Origin: an uncultured Lachnospira sp.
GTDB taxonomy: Bacteria > Bacillota > Clostridia > Lachnospirales > Lachnospiraceae
Length of the DNA stretch: 64,000 bases
NCBI GenBank assembly: GCA_910587485.1
Contig: CAJUKN010000013.1
Coordinates: 1 to 64,000 of the forward strand
Direction of reading: 5' to 3'
Made by a program: the position numbers and the translations under genes. How positions within the stretch are numbered: the stretch's first letter is position 1; every line of letters begins with the position of its first letter. This document shows positions 19,593 through 28,776 of the stretch, piece by piece. A model generated the notes under the pieces. It did not search any database and was not told the origin of the DNA. It was given only the letters and a program-made list of their open reading frames with translations.

Positions 19593-19650
19593 AAAATGGA
19601 GCGGTCTCTAAGCCTTAAGATTGTTTGGCTTTGTGAGACCGCTCCATTTG
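19593..19650. terminator. Strong bidirectional terminator
   Basis: AAATGGAGCGGTCTC pairs perfectly with GAGACCGCTCCATTT, with an inner GCC/GGC. A-rich and T-rich flanks fit termination in both directions. Confidence 0.9.
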
Positions 19651-19652
19651 TA

Positions 19653-22346
19653 TTAATCCTCATCTGTTTTTTTAGTTGGATTAGCAGCAGTAATCGTATT
19701 GGAAGGTCTAGTTGTTGGCTCAGTATTTGTTGCACCAGTTGGCGTTGTTGTACTAGCTTGTGTTGTTGGATTCGTATTTGTTGTGCCAGTTGGTGTTTTA
19801 TGTTTGGTACATACCTTTGAGAGTTCCTCCTCTGTTATTGCATATTCTTGGTCCCATGTTTTATAAGGCGTTTCTTCAGCCGTAGGACTTTTTACGATAG
19901 CTGCTTTTTTAATAAATACTTTTTCTACAGTATGTGGACAATAGGTACTTGCAATTTCATCAGAATCTTCACATAATGTAACTTTTACATGAATATCACA
20001 AGTTTCTGTAGGTACATTATCTCTTGAAAAGTATTCTGTTTTCAGTTGACCTCCTCTTGGGTCACTATCACATAATCCCTCTACAGGAAGTTTGCCAGAT
20101 TGCGCACAAACTCCCATTGATACAATATCATCAGGTCTGTTAAAAGACCCCGTTTCTAATCCATCATGAATTTGCTCCATAATTTCTCGCCACATTCTGT
20201 TATGATTGATAGCACCTGATAACATTTTTGAGTTATCGTCATATCCAAGCCAGATTGCGCCAGTATAATATGGTGTGTAGCCACAAAACCATTTGTCTGT
20301 CTCTGTTTGTGTTGTACCTGTTTTACCAGCAGTTGGCTGACTGCTTAATCTTGCGGCAGTACCAGTACCACTTGAAGTAACGGATTGAAGAACATCCGTA
20401 AGAAGCCAAGCAGTCGATTTTTTTAGGACTTCATGTGTTTCTGGAGTAGTATTATCAAGTATAATATTTCCTTCATTATCCTCTACAGTAGTATAATAAA
20501 TAGGTTTTATATAGGTGCCTTCATTTGCAATTGTAGCATATGCTGCACAGATATCAATATTTTTTACGCCAAGTGTAAGTCCTCCCAGTGCCATTGATTG
20601 AACAACATCATGGTTGCCATTGATGGCTTCTTTTGGTGAAACAATAGTTGATAACCCAAATTTTGTCAAGTAATTAAAACCAACTTGTGGTGTAATTAAT
20701 GTAAGTGCTTTTACAGCAGGAACATTTTGTGAAATTTTTAAAGATTCTCTTACAGATAAAAGACCTCTATATTCACCAGTTGTATAATTTTTTACAAGAT
20801 GTACATCTTCGCCTGTATAGTAATATGGTGCATCGTCAAAAGTTGACGCCAGAGTAATTGCTCCAACATCAAGAGCAGGACCATAGGCACCAATAGGTTT
20901 TATAGAAGAACCCGGTTGTCTTGCGCTGTCTGTCGCTCTATTAAATGTTCGACTGCCTGATTTATCACCTCTTCCACCAACAAGAACTTTTACTTCTCCA
21001 GTATGTTGATCTATCAATGAAAATGCCATTTGAGGCTGTATTGTAAAATTAGAGCTTTCTTGAACAACGCTACCTCCATTTGCCAGACAAGATTCCTTAT
21101 ATTCATCAATATAGGTCTGTGCATCTTCTTCACTTCTAAAAGTTAATGTAAAATCAGAGCCTCGATTATTTTTAAAATACTCTAATAATCCATAATGAGA
21201 GTAAAAATTAACAGTATTATCCGTTTCTTTTACAGCCAAAGAGTACGTTGAAAGGGAACATTCTGTTGACTCAGGATAGTATCCAGGGTCATTAATAACA
21301 TTGTCTGCAATCTCTTGCATCCACATATCTTGTGTTGAGTTGATTTTTAGACCGCCTCTATAAATAAGATTGGTGGCTTGTGCTTCTGTGTACCCTTTTT
21401 GTTCCATTAAATCTTTAATAATTTGGTCAATCAATGTATCAACAAAATAAGAATAGATATTATTAGTAACATTGACTTCTTGTCCTTCTATTCTTCCATA
21501 TACATCATCTGCCAAAGCTTCTTGATATTCTTCTTCAGAGATATATCCTTGGTTACGCATATTTTCAAGAACTCTTGTTTGACGCTGCCTATTATTGTCG
21601 GGATATCTTACAGGATTGAGGTTAGATGGTGTCTGTGTGATAGAAGCAATTACTGCACATTCGCTGATAGTCAACTCAGAGACATCTTTGCCAAAATATC
21701 CATTGGCGGCAGCTTGAACACCATAATAACCATTGCCTAAATTGATAGTATTCAAATAGTTTTCCATAATGGTATCTTTATCCATAATTGTCTCTAGCTT
21801 TACAGCAAGATATTGTTCTTGAAGCTTTCTTTTAATTTTTTCAATATCTGTTTCATTAAAAGCATTAAAGTAATTGTTTTTTAATAGCTGTTGGGTGAGT
21901 GTGCTACCACCCTCAGATAGACGTCCTGTCTGTAATACCTTCATAGCAGCTCGAAATATACCTTTTAAATCAATGCCATTATGCTCATAGAAACGTTCAT
22001 CTTCAATAGCGACAAATGCGTGTTGAAGTATAAGAGGGATATTTTCAATATCAACCGATATACGATTAGAGCCAGATGTTGCAAGAGCTTGAATTTCACT
22101 GCCTTGATTGTCATATATTTTTGAGGCAAAGCCATCTGGTGATACGTCAATTGTGTTGATATCTGGCGCACTGGCAATAATTCCTGAAACAGCACCAAGT
22201 GCAAGGCATGAACCCCCAACAATAACAGCAATCGCCAATATAAATACGATTTTAATACTGGCAACACTGAATTTACTTCCCACTTTTTTACTCGTTGAAT
22301 TGAGTAATTTTTTCTTGTGTTTTATACCTCTTTTTCCATAATTCAT
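19653..22346 (-). CDS. Class A penicillin-binding protein (PBP1A-like)
   Basis: Bifunctional peptidoglycan glycosyltransferase and transpeptidase, 897 residues. One N-terminal membrane helix (about 28-52). Glycosyltransferase motifs are EDERFYEHNGID and GGSTLTQQLLKN. Transpeptidase motifs are SSIKP (active-site Ser), SQN and KTGTTQ, followed by FCGYTPYYTGAIWLGYD. The tail is a long Thr/Asn/Pro-rich stretch (last 50 residues), as in surface-exposed Firmicute PBPs. In a spore-former it could serve growth or cortex synthesis; sequence does not decide. Transcribed away from the structured gap 22347-23239. Confidence 0.96.
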   Translation of the reverse strand: MNYGKRGIKHKKKLLNSTSKKVGSKFSVASIKIVFILAIAVIVGGSCLALGAVSGIIASAPDINTIDVSPDGFASKIYDNQGSEIQALATSGSNRISVDIENIPLILQHAFVAIEDERFYEHNGIDLKGIFRAAMKVLQTGRLSEGGSTLTQQLLKNNYFNAFNETDIEKIKRKLQEQYLAVKLETIMDKDTIMENYLNTINLGNGYYGVQAAANGYFGKDVSELTISECAVIASITQTPSNLNPVRYPDNNRQRQTRVLENMRNQGYISEEEYQEALADDVYGRIEGQEVNVTNNIYSYFVDTLIDQIIKDLMEQKGYTEAQATNLIYRGGLKINSTQDMWMQEIADNVINDPGYYPESTECSLSTYSLAVKETDNTVNFYSHYGLLEYFKNNRGSDFTLTFRSEEDAQTYIDEYKESCLANGGSVVQESSNFTIQPQMAFSLIDQHTGEVKVLVGGRGDKSGSRTFNRATDSARQPGSSIKPIGAYGPALDVGAITLASTFDDAPYYYTGEDVHLVKNYTTGEYRGLLSVRESLKISQNVPAVKALTLITPQVGFNYLTKFGLSTIVSPKEAINGNHDVVQSMALGGLTLGVKNIDICAAYATIANEGTYIKPIYYTTVEDNEGNIILDNTTPETHEVLKKSTAWLLTDVLQSVTSSGTGTAARLSSQPTAGKTGTTQTETDKWFCGYTPYYTGAIWLGYDDNSKMLSGAINHNRMWREIMEQIHDGLETGSFNRPDDIVSMGVCAQSGKLPVEGLCDSDPRGGQLKTEYFSRDNVPTETCDIHVKVTLCEDSDEIASTYCPHTVEKVFIKKAAIVKSPTAEETPYKTWDQEYAITEEELSKVCTKHKTPTGTTNTNPTTQASTTTPTGATNTEPTTRPSNTITAANPTKKTDED

Positions 22347-22433
22347 TATGATAAATCCTTTCTTTTGGGCGATATAAATAAAAATATATAATAATATGAA
22401 ATGGTTATATTATAAGAATCACCCATTTTGTTA

Positions 22434-22646
22434 GGGCTGTCACATTAAGGGAATCAGTCATAAGGTATTGTAAAATAAATAGTCAAAGCGGATATTCGCA
22501 ATCCGCTACGCTACTTGCTCAAACCATCTATCTGCTATCGCAGCGCAGTCCTCACCCACCACTTAGTCTCTGCGGCATTGAAGTGGAGGACTTTTTTGAT
22601 GGGGTTAAACAATATCTTGCATGTCCAGTTTTAATGCAATAGCCTC
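22434..22646. repeat. Long inverted repeat, family A (large form)
   Basis: GGGCTGTCACATTAAGG at the left and TTTTAATGCAATAGCC at the right are inverted partners. The left 50 bases match the reverse complement of the right end of the element at 45165-45262 at about four of five positions. Inside are a hairpin GCGGATATTCGCAATCCGC (22488-22506) and a stem CCACTT/AAGTGG with flanking AGTCC/GGACT followed by six Ts (about 22549-22597). Confidence 0.55.
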
Positions 22647-22647
22647 T

Positions 22648-23060
22648 GTCAACTACCTACGACCTGAAAGTCATGGGCTTGTAACTGCCTAGTCGTGCTA
22701 ACGGATTGCTTCTCCGACCTTTAACCCCAATAGGTATTGCTGCCTAAAGTGGCATTACATCATAGGGTGGTTGACAACACCCTTTACAACAGAGATTTAC
22801 TCAGCTGTAACTGTATCAAGTACTAAAACCTCCCATGTCATGCAGTTGGTTTTCGATACATTTAAGATTTTACATGAACAACGGTTTATGTTAAAAACCT
22901 CTTATCTTAACTTCTCAAAGTGCAAAGAGTGCCTTTAGAGTAATTACTCCCAACGGTTTTCTCTATGTATACAGGATAACATAGGATAATGTTTTTTGCA
23001 AGAATTTACAAGGTCACTCCCACCACCTAAAGGCAGTGGGTTTGCGCCTATGACAAACGA
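22648..23060 (-). mobile_element. Probable IS200/IS605-type remnant with an omega-RNA-like end
   Basis: Read on the minus strand, a terminal hairpin (CCCACTGCC/GGTGGTGGG, near 23010-23035) leads into AT-rich DNA. A short frame of about 34 codons ending WEVLVLDTVTAE (stop at 22797) follows, then a highly structured, less AT-rich tail. The tail ends ACAAGCCCATGACTTTCAGG and then GTAGTTGAC, which resembles the right end of TnpB-carrying IS605 elements. No transposase remains. Identification comes from remembered end motifs, not a search. The same strand has a good promoter at 23098-23126. Confidence 0.42.
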
Positions 23061-23097
23061 AAGGGGTTTATTTATGAAATAATTTATTTTTCGTATT

Positions 23098-23126
23098 ATT
23101 ATACCATGATTTTTTATCTTTGACAA
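23098..23126 (-). promoter_or_regulatory. Minus-strand sigma-A promoter facing the IS-like remnant
   Basis: On the minus strand TTGTCA and TATAAT are spaced by 17 bases (plus-strand ATTATA at 23098-23103 and TGACAA at 23121-23126). It would transcribe the structured non-coding DNA towards 22648. Confidence 0.55.
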
Positions 23127-23204
23127 ATAAATAATAAGGTGTCAAAATGTTGTACAATAAATTAAACTTGCAAATTGTGCAAAAGTGGGGGAGTTTTATT
23201 GTGT

Positions 23205-23233
23205 GATTCCTACGCTGCGTTTTGGAATGGAGG
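23205..23233 (+). promoter_or_regulatory. ATTCC...GGAAT hairpin leader (family C copy 2)
   Basis: ATTCCTACGCTGCGTTTTGG followed by AATGGAGG. The ribosome site GGAGGGG starts just after the right arm, six to ten bases before the ATG at 23240. Confidence 0.6.
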
Positions 23234-23239
23234 GGTGAT

Positions 23240-23878
23240 ATGAATATTGTATACAAGATGGGAACTGGAGAAATTATTGAAAAAAAATCAAGATTTATTG
23301 CACATGTCTTTTATATAAAAGATGAAGATGAAGCAATAACATATATTAATGAAGTGAAAAAAAAATATTGGGATGCAAGACATAACTGTTATGCTTATGT
23401 ATTAGGCAACAATAATGAAATTCAAAAATGCAGTGATGATGGAGAACCGAGTGGAACGGCAGGTAAACCAATAATGGAAGTAATTATAAATAAAACGCTT
23501 ACCAACTGTCTAATCATAGTGACAAGGTATTTTGGCGGAACATTATTGGGAACAGGTGGATTAATCAGAGCATATCAAGCTGCATCGAATGCAGGTATTG
23601 ATAATTCTTTGATAGCACAAGTAAAAGAAGGTATAAAAGGAACAATGATTGTTGATTATAGCACAATTGGAAAGCTGCAATATTTATGTGCAGAGAAAGA
23701 GGCAGTCATATATTCAACAGAATTTGCTGACAATGTAAATATATGTATAATTGTTGAAAAACATACATACGATAGTTTTATAAAACAAATTGCAGATACG
23801 TTTGCAGGAAAATTGTCTTTTGAACATTTAGAAAATGTTTTATATATAAGTTCTAAAAGTGGAGTAGAGATATTGTAA
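23240..23878 (+). CDS. YigZ/IMPACT family protein
   Basis: 212 residues from ATG 23240 behind GGAGGGGTGAT. The IMPACT N-terminal domain shows KKSRFIAHVF, ARHNCYAYVLG, SDDGEPSGTAGKP and TRYFGGTLLGTGGL, the family's most conserved blocks; the C-terminal half has the ferredoxin-like second domain. YigZ proteins bind RNA or translation-related partners; the exact activity is not established. Monocistronic, with a family C leader. Confidence 0.93.
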   Translation: MNIVYKMGTGEIIEKKSRFIAHVFYIKDEDEAITYINEVKKKYWDARHNCYAYVLGNNNEIQKCSDDGEPSGTAGKPIMEVIINKTLTNCLIIVTRYFGGTLLGTGGLIRAYQAASNAGIDNSLIAQVKEGIKGTMIVDYSTIGKLQYLCAEKEAVIYSTEFADNVNICIIVEKHTYDSFIKQIADTFAGKLSFEHLENVLYISSKSGVEIL

Positions 23879-24326
23879 AAAATATATAAATTACTAAAAA
23901 TATCCATTAAATTTATATTATAAATGATAGTAATAGCCTTGGTAAAATTGTGAATAAAAAATTAACAATAGTAAATAAGCACAAAACAGTTCCTAAAATT
24001 GAAAAAAATCAATTGAAAATGAAGTGAAAATAGAAAAAAATTACAAAAATAAACAATAAAAGACAAAAAAATATTATAAAATTTATAATATTTATCAATA
24101 TATAAAATATATAAAAAATAAAAATACTTGTTGAATAATTAAAAAATGAACAAAATGTAAACAGTCTAAATATAGGAAAATACTGGATTATTAAAAAAAT
24201 ACACAAAAAATACAAAAAATATTAAAATTCATCTTGTTAAAATAGTACAAAAATGATATTATATGTTTGTCTAAAATATGACTGTGGCATAGCCTAGTCA
24301 AATTATTAAGGAGGATTTAGAGGTTT
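23879..24326. other. Very AT-rich gap before the pectin cluster
   Basis: About 450 bases, extremely A-rich from 23990 to 24230, with no hairpin terminator that can be trusted and no gene. The promoter of the solute-binding protein lies at its end. The A tracts may bend DNA or bind a regulator. Confidence 0.55.
24234..24262 (+). promoter_or_regulatory. Sigma-A promoter of the oligosaccharide transport operon
   Basis: TTGTTA and TATTAT with a 17-base spacer, about 58 bases before the transcript's first ribosome site (AAGGAGG at 24309). No operator inverted repeat is obvious. Confidence 0.7.
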
Positions 24327-25922
24327 ATGAAAAAGACAATTAAGAAACTTGCAGCTGTAGGTCTTACTCTTACATCTGTGATGAGTCTTGTAGCATGTGG
24401 TAATAGTGATAATCCTAGCAACAGTGGTAATAATGATGGTAATAATTCAAAGGAAATTACAAAACCTACTGATGAAATTACAATTATGTTTGATAACACT
24501 GTTGTAACAGAAGCAAATGGTGGTGAGGCATTTTATAAGTATCTTATGGAGTTGACAGGATTAAAGCTTAAGTTTATCCGTCCTGACCACAATGGTTATT
24601 ATGATGCTGTAGCAAGTGCTTTTGCCAGTGGTTCACAACCTGACGTTGTAATTCTTTCGTCAGATTATTATGCTCTTTATGCATCAAATGGTTTCCTTTG
24701 GAATATGACTGATGCATGGGAAAATTCAGATTTAAAGAAGTCAGGCAGACTTATTGCCACAGCTGATAACATTTTTAACGCTTTAAAGGTTAATGGTGAA
24801 GATGGAACAAAAGCTATGTATGGATTCTCTCCATATCGTGGTAATGGTTGTTGTACATTTATTAAGGAATCATGGCTTGAAGCATCCGATATTGATGTGG
24901 CAAAAGTACAGGGTGTGACAATGGATTGGAATACATACTATGGTTATTTAAAGCAGATGGCTGCTGATAAAGGACATTATGTAATTTCAGCTCCAGACTT
25001 TATCTCAATGGAAGCTCCATATACAAACTATTTGCCAGAGTTCTATCAGAAGGCAGAGTTTACATTCTATCAGAATGCATCAGGACAGTTTGTAGATGGT
25101 TTCTCAGAGAAAGCTATGCAGGATGCTCTCCAGAGACTTCAGGATGCTGTCAAAGATGGTGTACTTGATAAGGCTTCACTGGGTCAGAAGACTTCTGATG
25201 CACGTAACAAGTTCTACTCAACCGATCCTGCTTCAGAGTCAGGTGTATTCACATACTGGGCTGGTACATGGGCTAATACATTAAAGCAGAACTTGGAAGC
25301 TAAGGGACTTGATGGCTCATTGATTGCTATTAATCCTATTAAAGAGCTTGGTACTTATGTAGAAAGAATTTCACCAGCTATATGTATTACAAAAGAGGCT
25401 AAGAATCCAGAAGGTATCTTTAAGTATTTCGTTGAGACAATGCTTGATGGTGGCGATATTCAAACAGCTTGGGAGTACGGCGCTAAGGGTACACACTGGG
25501 ATGATAAGGCTGAGTCTGTAACAATTGCTAAGAAGGAAGATGATATTAAGACATATAAAGAGGGCGAATTCCATATGCTTCCACAGCCAGAAAAGCCAGA
25601 TACATGGATGCCTAAGAACTTTATTGATCCAATTCTTGCATTAGCTAAATTTGAGGGTGAAGGTGACCCAGGTCAGGCATCTATAACTCCAGTAGCTCGT
25701 GAGAATGGTGAATGGTTTGCTACTGTTTCTAAGGTTGCAACTCCTCTTCCAATGACAGAGGTTCTTGGTCTTAATATTACAGATATTAATACAGCTAGAC
25801 AAGAAGTTATTTCAAAGGTTACACTTGGTGAGTGGACAGTTGAAGAAGGTATGAAACAGTATACAACAAAAGTTGGTAAAAATGTTGAAGAATGTCTCAA
25901 GTCATTGAATGGACAGAAATAA
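24327..25922 (+). CDS. Extracellular solute-binding lipoprotein (LplA-like) for oligosaccharide uptake
   Basis: Signal peptide with lipobox SLVAC (Cys at residue 24), then a Gly/Asn/Ser-rich linker and a large two-lobed binding fold, 531 residues in all. The length and the partners match the LplA-LplB-YtcP type that imports pectin-derived oligosaccharides. ATG at 24327 follows AAGGAGG. A terminator-like hairpin sits between this gene and the permeases, allowing excess binding protein over permease. The glycoside hydrolases downstream (GH43, GH28) suggest rhamnogalacturonan or galacturonan fragments; that is inference. Confidence 0.92.
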   Translation: MKKTIKKLAAVGLTLTSVMSLVACGNSDNPSNSGNNDGNNSKEITKPTDEITIMFDNTVVTEANGGEAFYKYLMELTGLKLKFIRPDHNGYYDAVASAFASGSQPDVVILSSDYYALYASNGFLWNMTDAWENSDLKKSGRLIATADNIFNALKVNGEDGTKAMYGFSPYRGNGCCTFIKESWLEASDIDVAKVQGVTMDWNTYYGYLKQMAADKGHYVISAPDFISMEAPYTNYLPEFYQKAEFTFYQNASGQFVDGFSEKAMQDALQRLQDAVKDGVLDKASLGQKTSDARNKFYSTDPASESGVFTYWAGTWANTLKQNLEAKGLDGSLIAINPIKELGTYVERISPAICITKEAKNPEGIFKYFVETMLDGGDIQTAWEYGAKGTHWDDKAESVTIAKKEDDIKTYKEGEFHMLPQPEKPDTWMPKNFIDPILALAKFEGEGDPGQASITPVARENGEWFATVSKVATPLPMTEVLGLNITDINTARQEVISKVTLGEWTVEEGMKQYTTKVGKNVEECLKSLNGQK

Positions 25923-25957
25923 TTAAAATTGAATAATTGGTAGTTTTACTACCATAT

Positions 25958-26007
25958 AGCAAGAATCCACTTCTAGGTGGTTATGGCCTGGGTGGGTTCT
26001 TGTTTTT
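25958..26007 (+). terminator. Intra-operon hairpin, probable partial terminator
   Basis: CAAGAATCCAC pairs with GTGGGTTCTTG and TTTTT follows. A smaller GGTAG/CTACC hairpin lies at 25939-25953. The position between binding protein and permeases suits partial read-through. Confidence 0.7.
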
Positions 26008-26146
26008 AGCTTACTTAAATGTAGATGTGTCAAAGACATTGTCAAGTTTGCAGTGCAAATATTGATAGGTGTCGTAAAATGACAACAGTCAGCATACTAG
26101 ATGTAGGCTTAGAATTACTATAATAATTTAGAAAGAAGGTATGAGG

Positions 26147-27598
26147 ATGCAATGTAAGTCTTGTAATACAGAATTACCAAAAGGTGCTAAGGTATGTCCT
26201 AAGTGTGGTGAACTTATTGATGATAAACATTCAGGAAATCTTAAGGTAATTGCTGTTATAGGTCTAGTAATTGCTCTGGTGGGCGGTTTATTACCATTTG
26301 TACAAAATACAGACGAAATCACCGATGCCTACAGTTTCATGAGTATTGATATGCCAGTTTTGTGGTATATTCAAATTGTTGTTATTGTTGCGGCGATTCT
26401 GTTACTTGTTGCCAGACGCGATATGCTGTCTATTATTCCAACTGCAATTTCAGCTATTATCTTTATCGTAGCATTTGTTGCTATGGATTTTAGACTTTAT
26501 TCTAGCAGAAATGCTTTTAAAACATTCAAATTAACTGATTTATTGTCAAAGCCAGAATATACAATAGGTGCAGGAACCTATGTATTTATACTTGGTATCA
26601 TTATTGCAATTGTGGGTTGTTTTATTGATATTATGAAGTATTTTAAGAAGGACCTTGGTGTTGATAAGAGATTTCTTACAAACTCTATTAATCAAAGCAT
26701 ATGGAAGAAAATGTATTATTACAGAGGCTTCTATCTTATGTTTTTGCCAGTACTTATAATGGTATTGTTATTTAATTATTGGCCAATGCTTGGTTGCCGT
26801 TATGCATTTACAAAGTATGTAATTAAGGGACCTTACTATGCTGGTCTGTATCATTTTAATCAGATGTTTACCAATGATATTTATTTTTGGCAGGCATTTA
26901 AGAATACCTTGATTCTTTCTATCATTAAATTGATATTAAATACAGGTGCTGCTGTTATTATCTCACTTCTTTTAAATGAGATTGTTTCACTTGGCTTTAA
27001 GAAGACCGTACAAACAATTGTATATTTACCTCACTTTATGTCATGGGTTGTTGTTGCTTCTGTATTTAAGATGATTCTTGACCCAAACCCAACAGGTGTT
27101 GTAAACAGCATATTGTTGAATTGGCATATTATTGATGAACCAATATTCTTCTTAGGTTCAGAACAATATTGGCGTGGTACATTTTATGTTATGAATGTAT
27201 GGAAAGATACTGGTTGGGGAACCATTCTGTTCTTAGCTACATTGTCTGGTATTAGTCCAGATCTTTATGAAGCAGCCCAGATTGATGGTGCTAACAGATG
27301 GAAGAGATTGATATACATAACCCTTCCTGCATTAGCAAACACAATTATTACAGTATTTATTCTTAACCTTGCTAAGGTTATGAACCTTTTTGAATCTGTA
27401 TTTGTAACTATGAATAATGCGGTATTAAATGTTGCACAGGTATTGCAGACATATATTTACAATAAGACATTTAGTAGTGGTAACTCCGATTATGGTTACT
27501 CTACAGCCGTTGGTTTATTTAAATCGTTCGTTGGTATGATTCTTGTATTAGGATGTAATTATGCAAGTAAGAAAGTACGCGGACGTGGAATTGTATAA
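26147..27598 (+). CDS. ABC permease (LplB-like) fused to a zinc-ribbon membrane module
   Basis: 483 residues. ATG at 26147 has AAGG seven bases upstream; the ATG at 26141 is too close to it. Residues 1-20 form a CxxC..CxxC zinc ribbon (Cys 3, 6, 17, 20). Then come four membrane helices (about 30-170) of a separate module, and from about residue 195 a normal type I permease with the EAAQIDGANRWKRL coupling motif. LplB relatives are usually near 300-320 residues, so the first roughly 180 residues are an extra domain. No frameshift or internal start is apparent, so it reads as a true fusion. Confidence 0.88.
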   Translation: MQCKSCNTELPKGAKVCPKCGELIDDKHSGNLKVIAVIGLVIALVGGLLPFVQNTDEITDAYSFMSIDMPVLWYIQIVVIVAAILLLVARRDMLSIIPTAISAIIFIVAFVAMDFRLYSSRNAFKTFKLTDLLSKPEYTIGAGTYVFILGIIIAIVGCFIDIMKYFKKDLGVDKRFLTNSINQSIWKKMYYYRGFYLMFLPVLIMVLLFNYWPMLGCRYAFTKYVIKGPYYAGLYHFNQMFTNDIYFWQAFKNTLILSIIKLILNTGAAVIISLLLNEIVSLGFKKTVQTIVYLPHFMSWVVVASVFKMILDPNPTGVVNSILLNWHIIDEPIFFLGSEQYWRGTFYVMNVWKDTGWGTILFLATLSGISPDLYEAAQIDGANRWKRLIYITLPALANTIITVFILNLAKVMNLFESVFVTMNNAVLNVAQVLQTYIYNKTFSSGNSDYGYSTAVGLFKSFVGMILVLGCNYASKKVRGRGIV

Positions 27599-27611
27599 GG
27601 AGGGATAGATA

Positions 27612-28475
27612 ATGAGTGATAATACAGTAGTAGTTGCTAAGAAAAAGAAGAAAATCAAAATCTTCCCGATTGTTAATGCTGTTTTGTTTATATTAATATC
27701 GTTGGCAATTATGCTTCCAATTTGGAAGGTAATTGTAGACTCCTTTGATGCACGTTCAGCATATAGCTTTAAATGGTTGCCATCACAGTTTACTTGGAGT
27801 GGTTATAATGCTATTATTTCACGTAGTGCTTTATACAAACCATTTTATATTTCTTGTATAACAACAGTTATTGGTACATTTGTCGGATTATTGCTTGTAA
27901 CACTTGGTGGTTATGTATTAATCCAATGGGAAATGCCTGGTAGAAACTTCTTTGCATATATGTTACTTTTCACAATGATTTTTGACGGTGGTATGATTCC
28001 TAAATACCTCGTTATGAAAAATTTGAATTTGATTAATACAATATGGGCAGTTATTTTGCCAATGGCAATTAATGTCTATAATCTGGTATTGATGCGGAAC
28101 TTCTTTGAAGGCATCCCCGAGTCCTTATTTGAAGCCGCGCAGATTGATGGTTGTTCGCCGATGGGTATATTCTTTAAGATTGTGCTTCCATTGTCAAAGG
28201 CAGCTCTTGCTTCAATTGGTTTGATGTTTGCCGTACAGTTCTGGAATGACTATACAAACTTTAAAATTTATATCAATAAAAATGATTTGTGGAACTTCCA
28301 AATTCGTCTTCGTGCTATGGTTATGGAATCAGATGTTCCTAATGATGATGCGGTTGACCCGAATACAATTTCTTCAGCAGCGGTTATTGTTGCAATTTTA
28401 CCATTTGCAATTATTTATCCATTCTGCCAAAAATACTTTGTTCAAGGTGTTAACGTAGGTGCTGTTAAGGAATAA
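27612..28475 (+). CDS. Carbohydrate ABC permease (YtcP/LplC-like)
   Basis: 287 residues, six membrane helices, start behind AAGGAGGG, 13 bases after the first permease. The EAA loop is LFEAAQIDGCSPMGIFFKI. Pairs with the zinc-ribbon permease to form the membrane channel. No ATPase gene is nearby, so a shared MsmX-type ATPase elsewhere is expected. Followed by three hairpins. Confidence 0.93.
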   Translation: MSDNTVVVAKKKKKIKIFPIVNAVLFILISLAIMLPIWKVIVDSFDARSAYSFKWLPSQFTWSGYNAIISRSALYKPFYISCITTVIGTFVGLLLVTLGGYVLIQWEMPGRNFFAYMLLFTMIFDGGMIPKYLVMKNLNLINTIWAVILPMAINVYNLVLMRNFFEGIPESLFEAAQIDGCSPMGIFFKIVLPLSKAALASIGLMFAVQFWNDYTNFKIYINKNDLWNFQIRLRAMVMESDVPNDDAVDPNTISSAAVIVAILPFAIIYPFCQKYFVQGVNVGAVKE

Positions 28476-28495
28476 TAATAAATACTTATAATTTA

Positions 28496-28529
28496 AAACC
28501 AGTTCGATTTATTCGGACTGGTTTTTTAC
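28496..28529 (+). terminator. Terminator of the transport operon
   Basis: AAAACCAGTTCG and CGGACTGGTTTT pair around ATTTATT and are followed by TTA-rich DNA. Strong, symmetrical and possibly bidirectional. Confidence 0.85.
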
Positions 28530-28560
28530 TGTATAGGAAATATGAAGATATATTTTATTA

Positions 28561-28611
28561 GCAAGTTTGTTTTACGAACTTGCGAGAGTTGCATAGCAAC
28601 TCTTTTTTTAT
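28561..28611 (+). terminator. Double hairpin (family B) behind the transport operon
   Basis: GCAAGTTTG/CGAACTTGC is followed at once by AGAGTTG/CAACTCT and a T7 run. A diverged copy of this two-hairpin block lies at about 40290-40340, before dapB. The rest of the 301-bp gap to 28776 is AT-rich with no clear promoter. Confidence 0.7.
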
Positions 28612-28776
28612 ATGTAAAAATTTTTTTTTGAGGTATTATTTATGTAGAAAAAAGATTCATGGTAATGTATACTAAGATTAAAAAGTAAAAAATTACAAAT
28701 AAGATTGAGCTTATGTAATGAAGTTTGATAAACTATTATGTAAAAGGATTTATTACAAATATTAGAAGGAGGATAT

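Larger units (their letters stand above)
22347..23239. other. 893-bp gap without a credible gene
   Basis: Contents from left: leader of the penicillin-binding protein gene, a long family A inverted repeat (22434-22646), the IS605-like remnant (22648-23060), a minus-strand promoter (23098-23126), a TTTGACA...TGTCAAA inverted repeat (23120-23147) and the hairpin leader of the next gene (23205-23233). The middle is visibly less AT-rich than the surroundings. Confidence 0.7.

Noticed and set aside
22500..23060. Group II intron or other large known ribozyme
   Set aside because: No domain V-like hairpin or intron boundary motif could be found; the end motifs fit an IS605 remnant better.
22944..23126. 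Possible 60-codon minus-strand gene
   Set aside because: No ribosome site; it crosses the promoter-like site and the terminal hairpin of the IS-like remnant.
23120..23147. TTTGACA...TGTCAAA as promoter of the YigZ-family gene
   Set aside because: The -35-like half has no acceptable -10 at 16-18 bases on the plus strand; the inverted repeat could be an operator but evidence is thin.
24009..24215. Minus-strand frame of Phe, Ile and Tyr codons
   Set aside because: An artefact of the A-rich gap; no start signal and no protein-like pattern.
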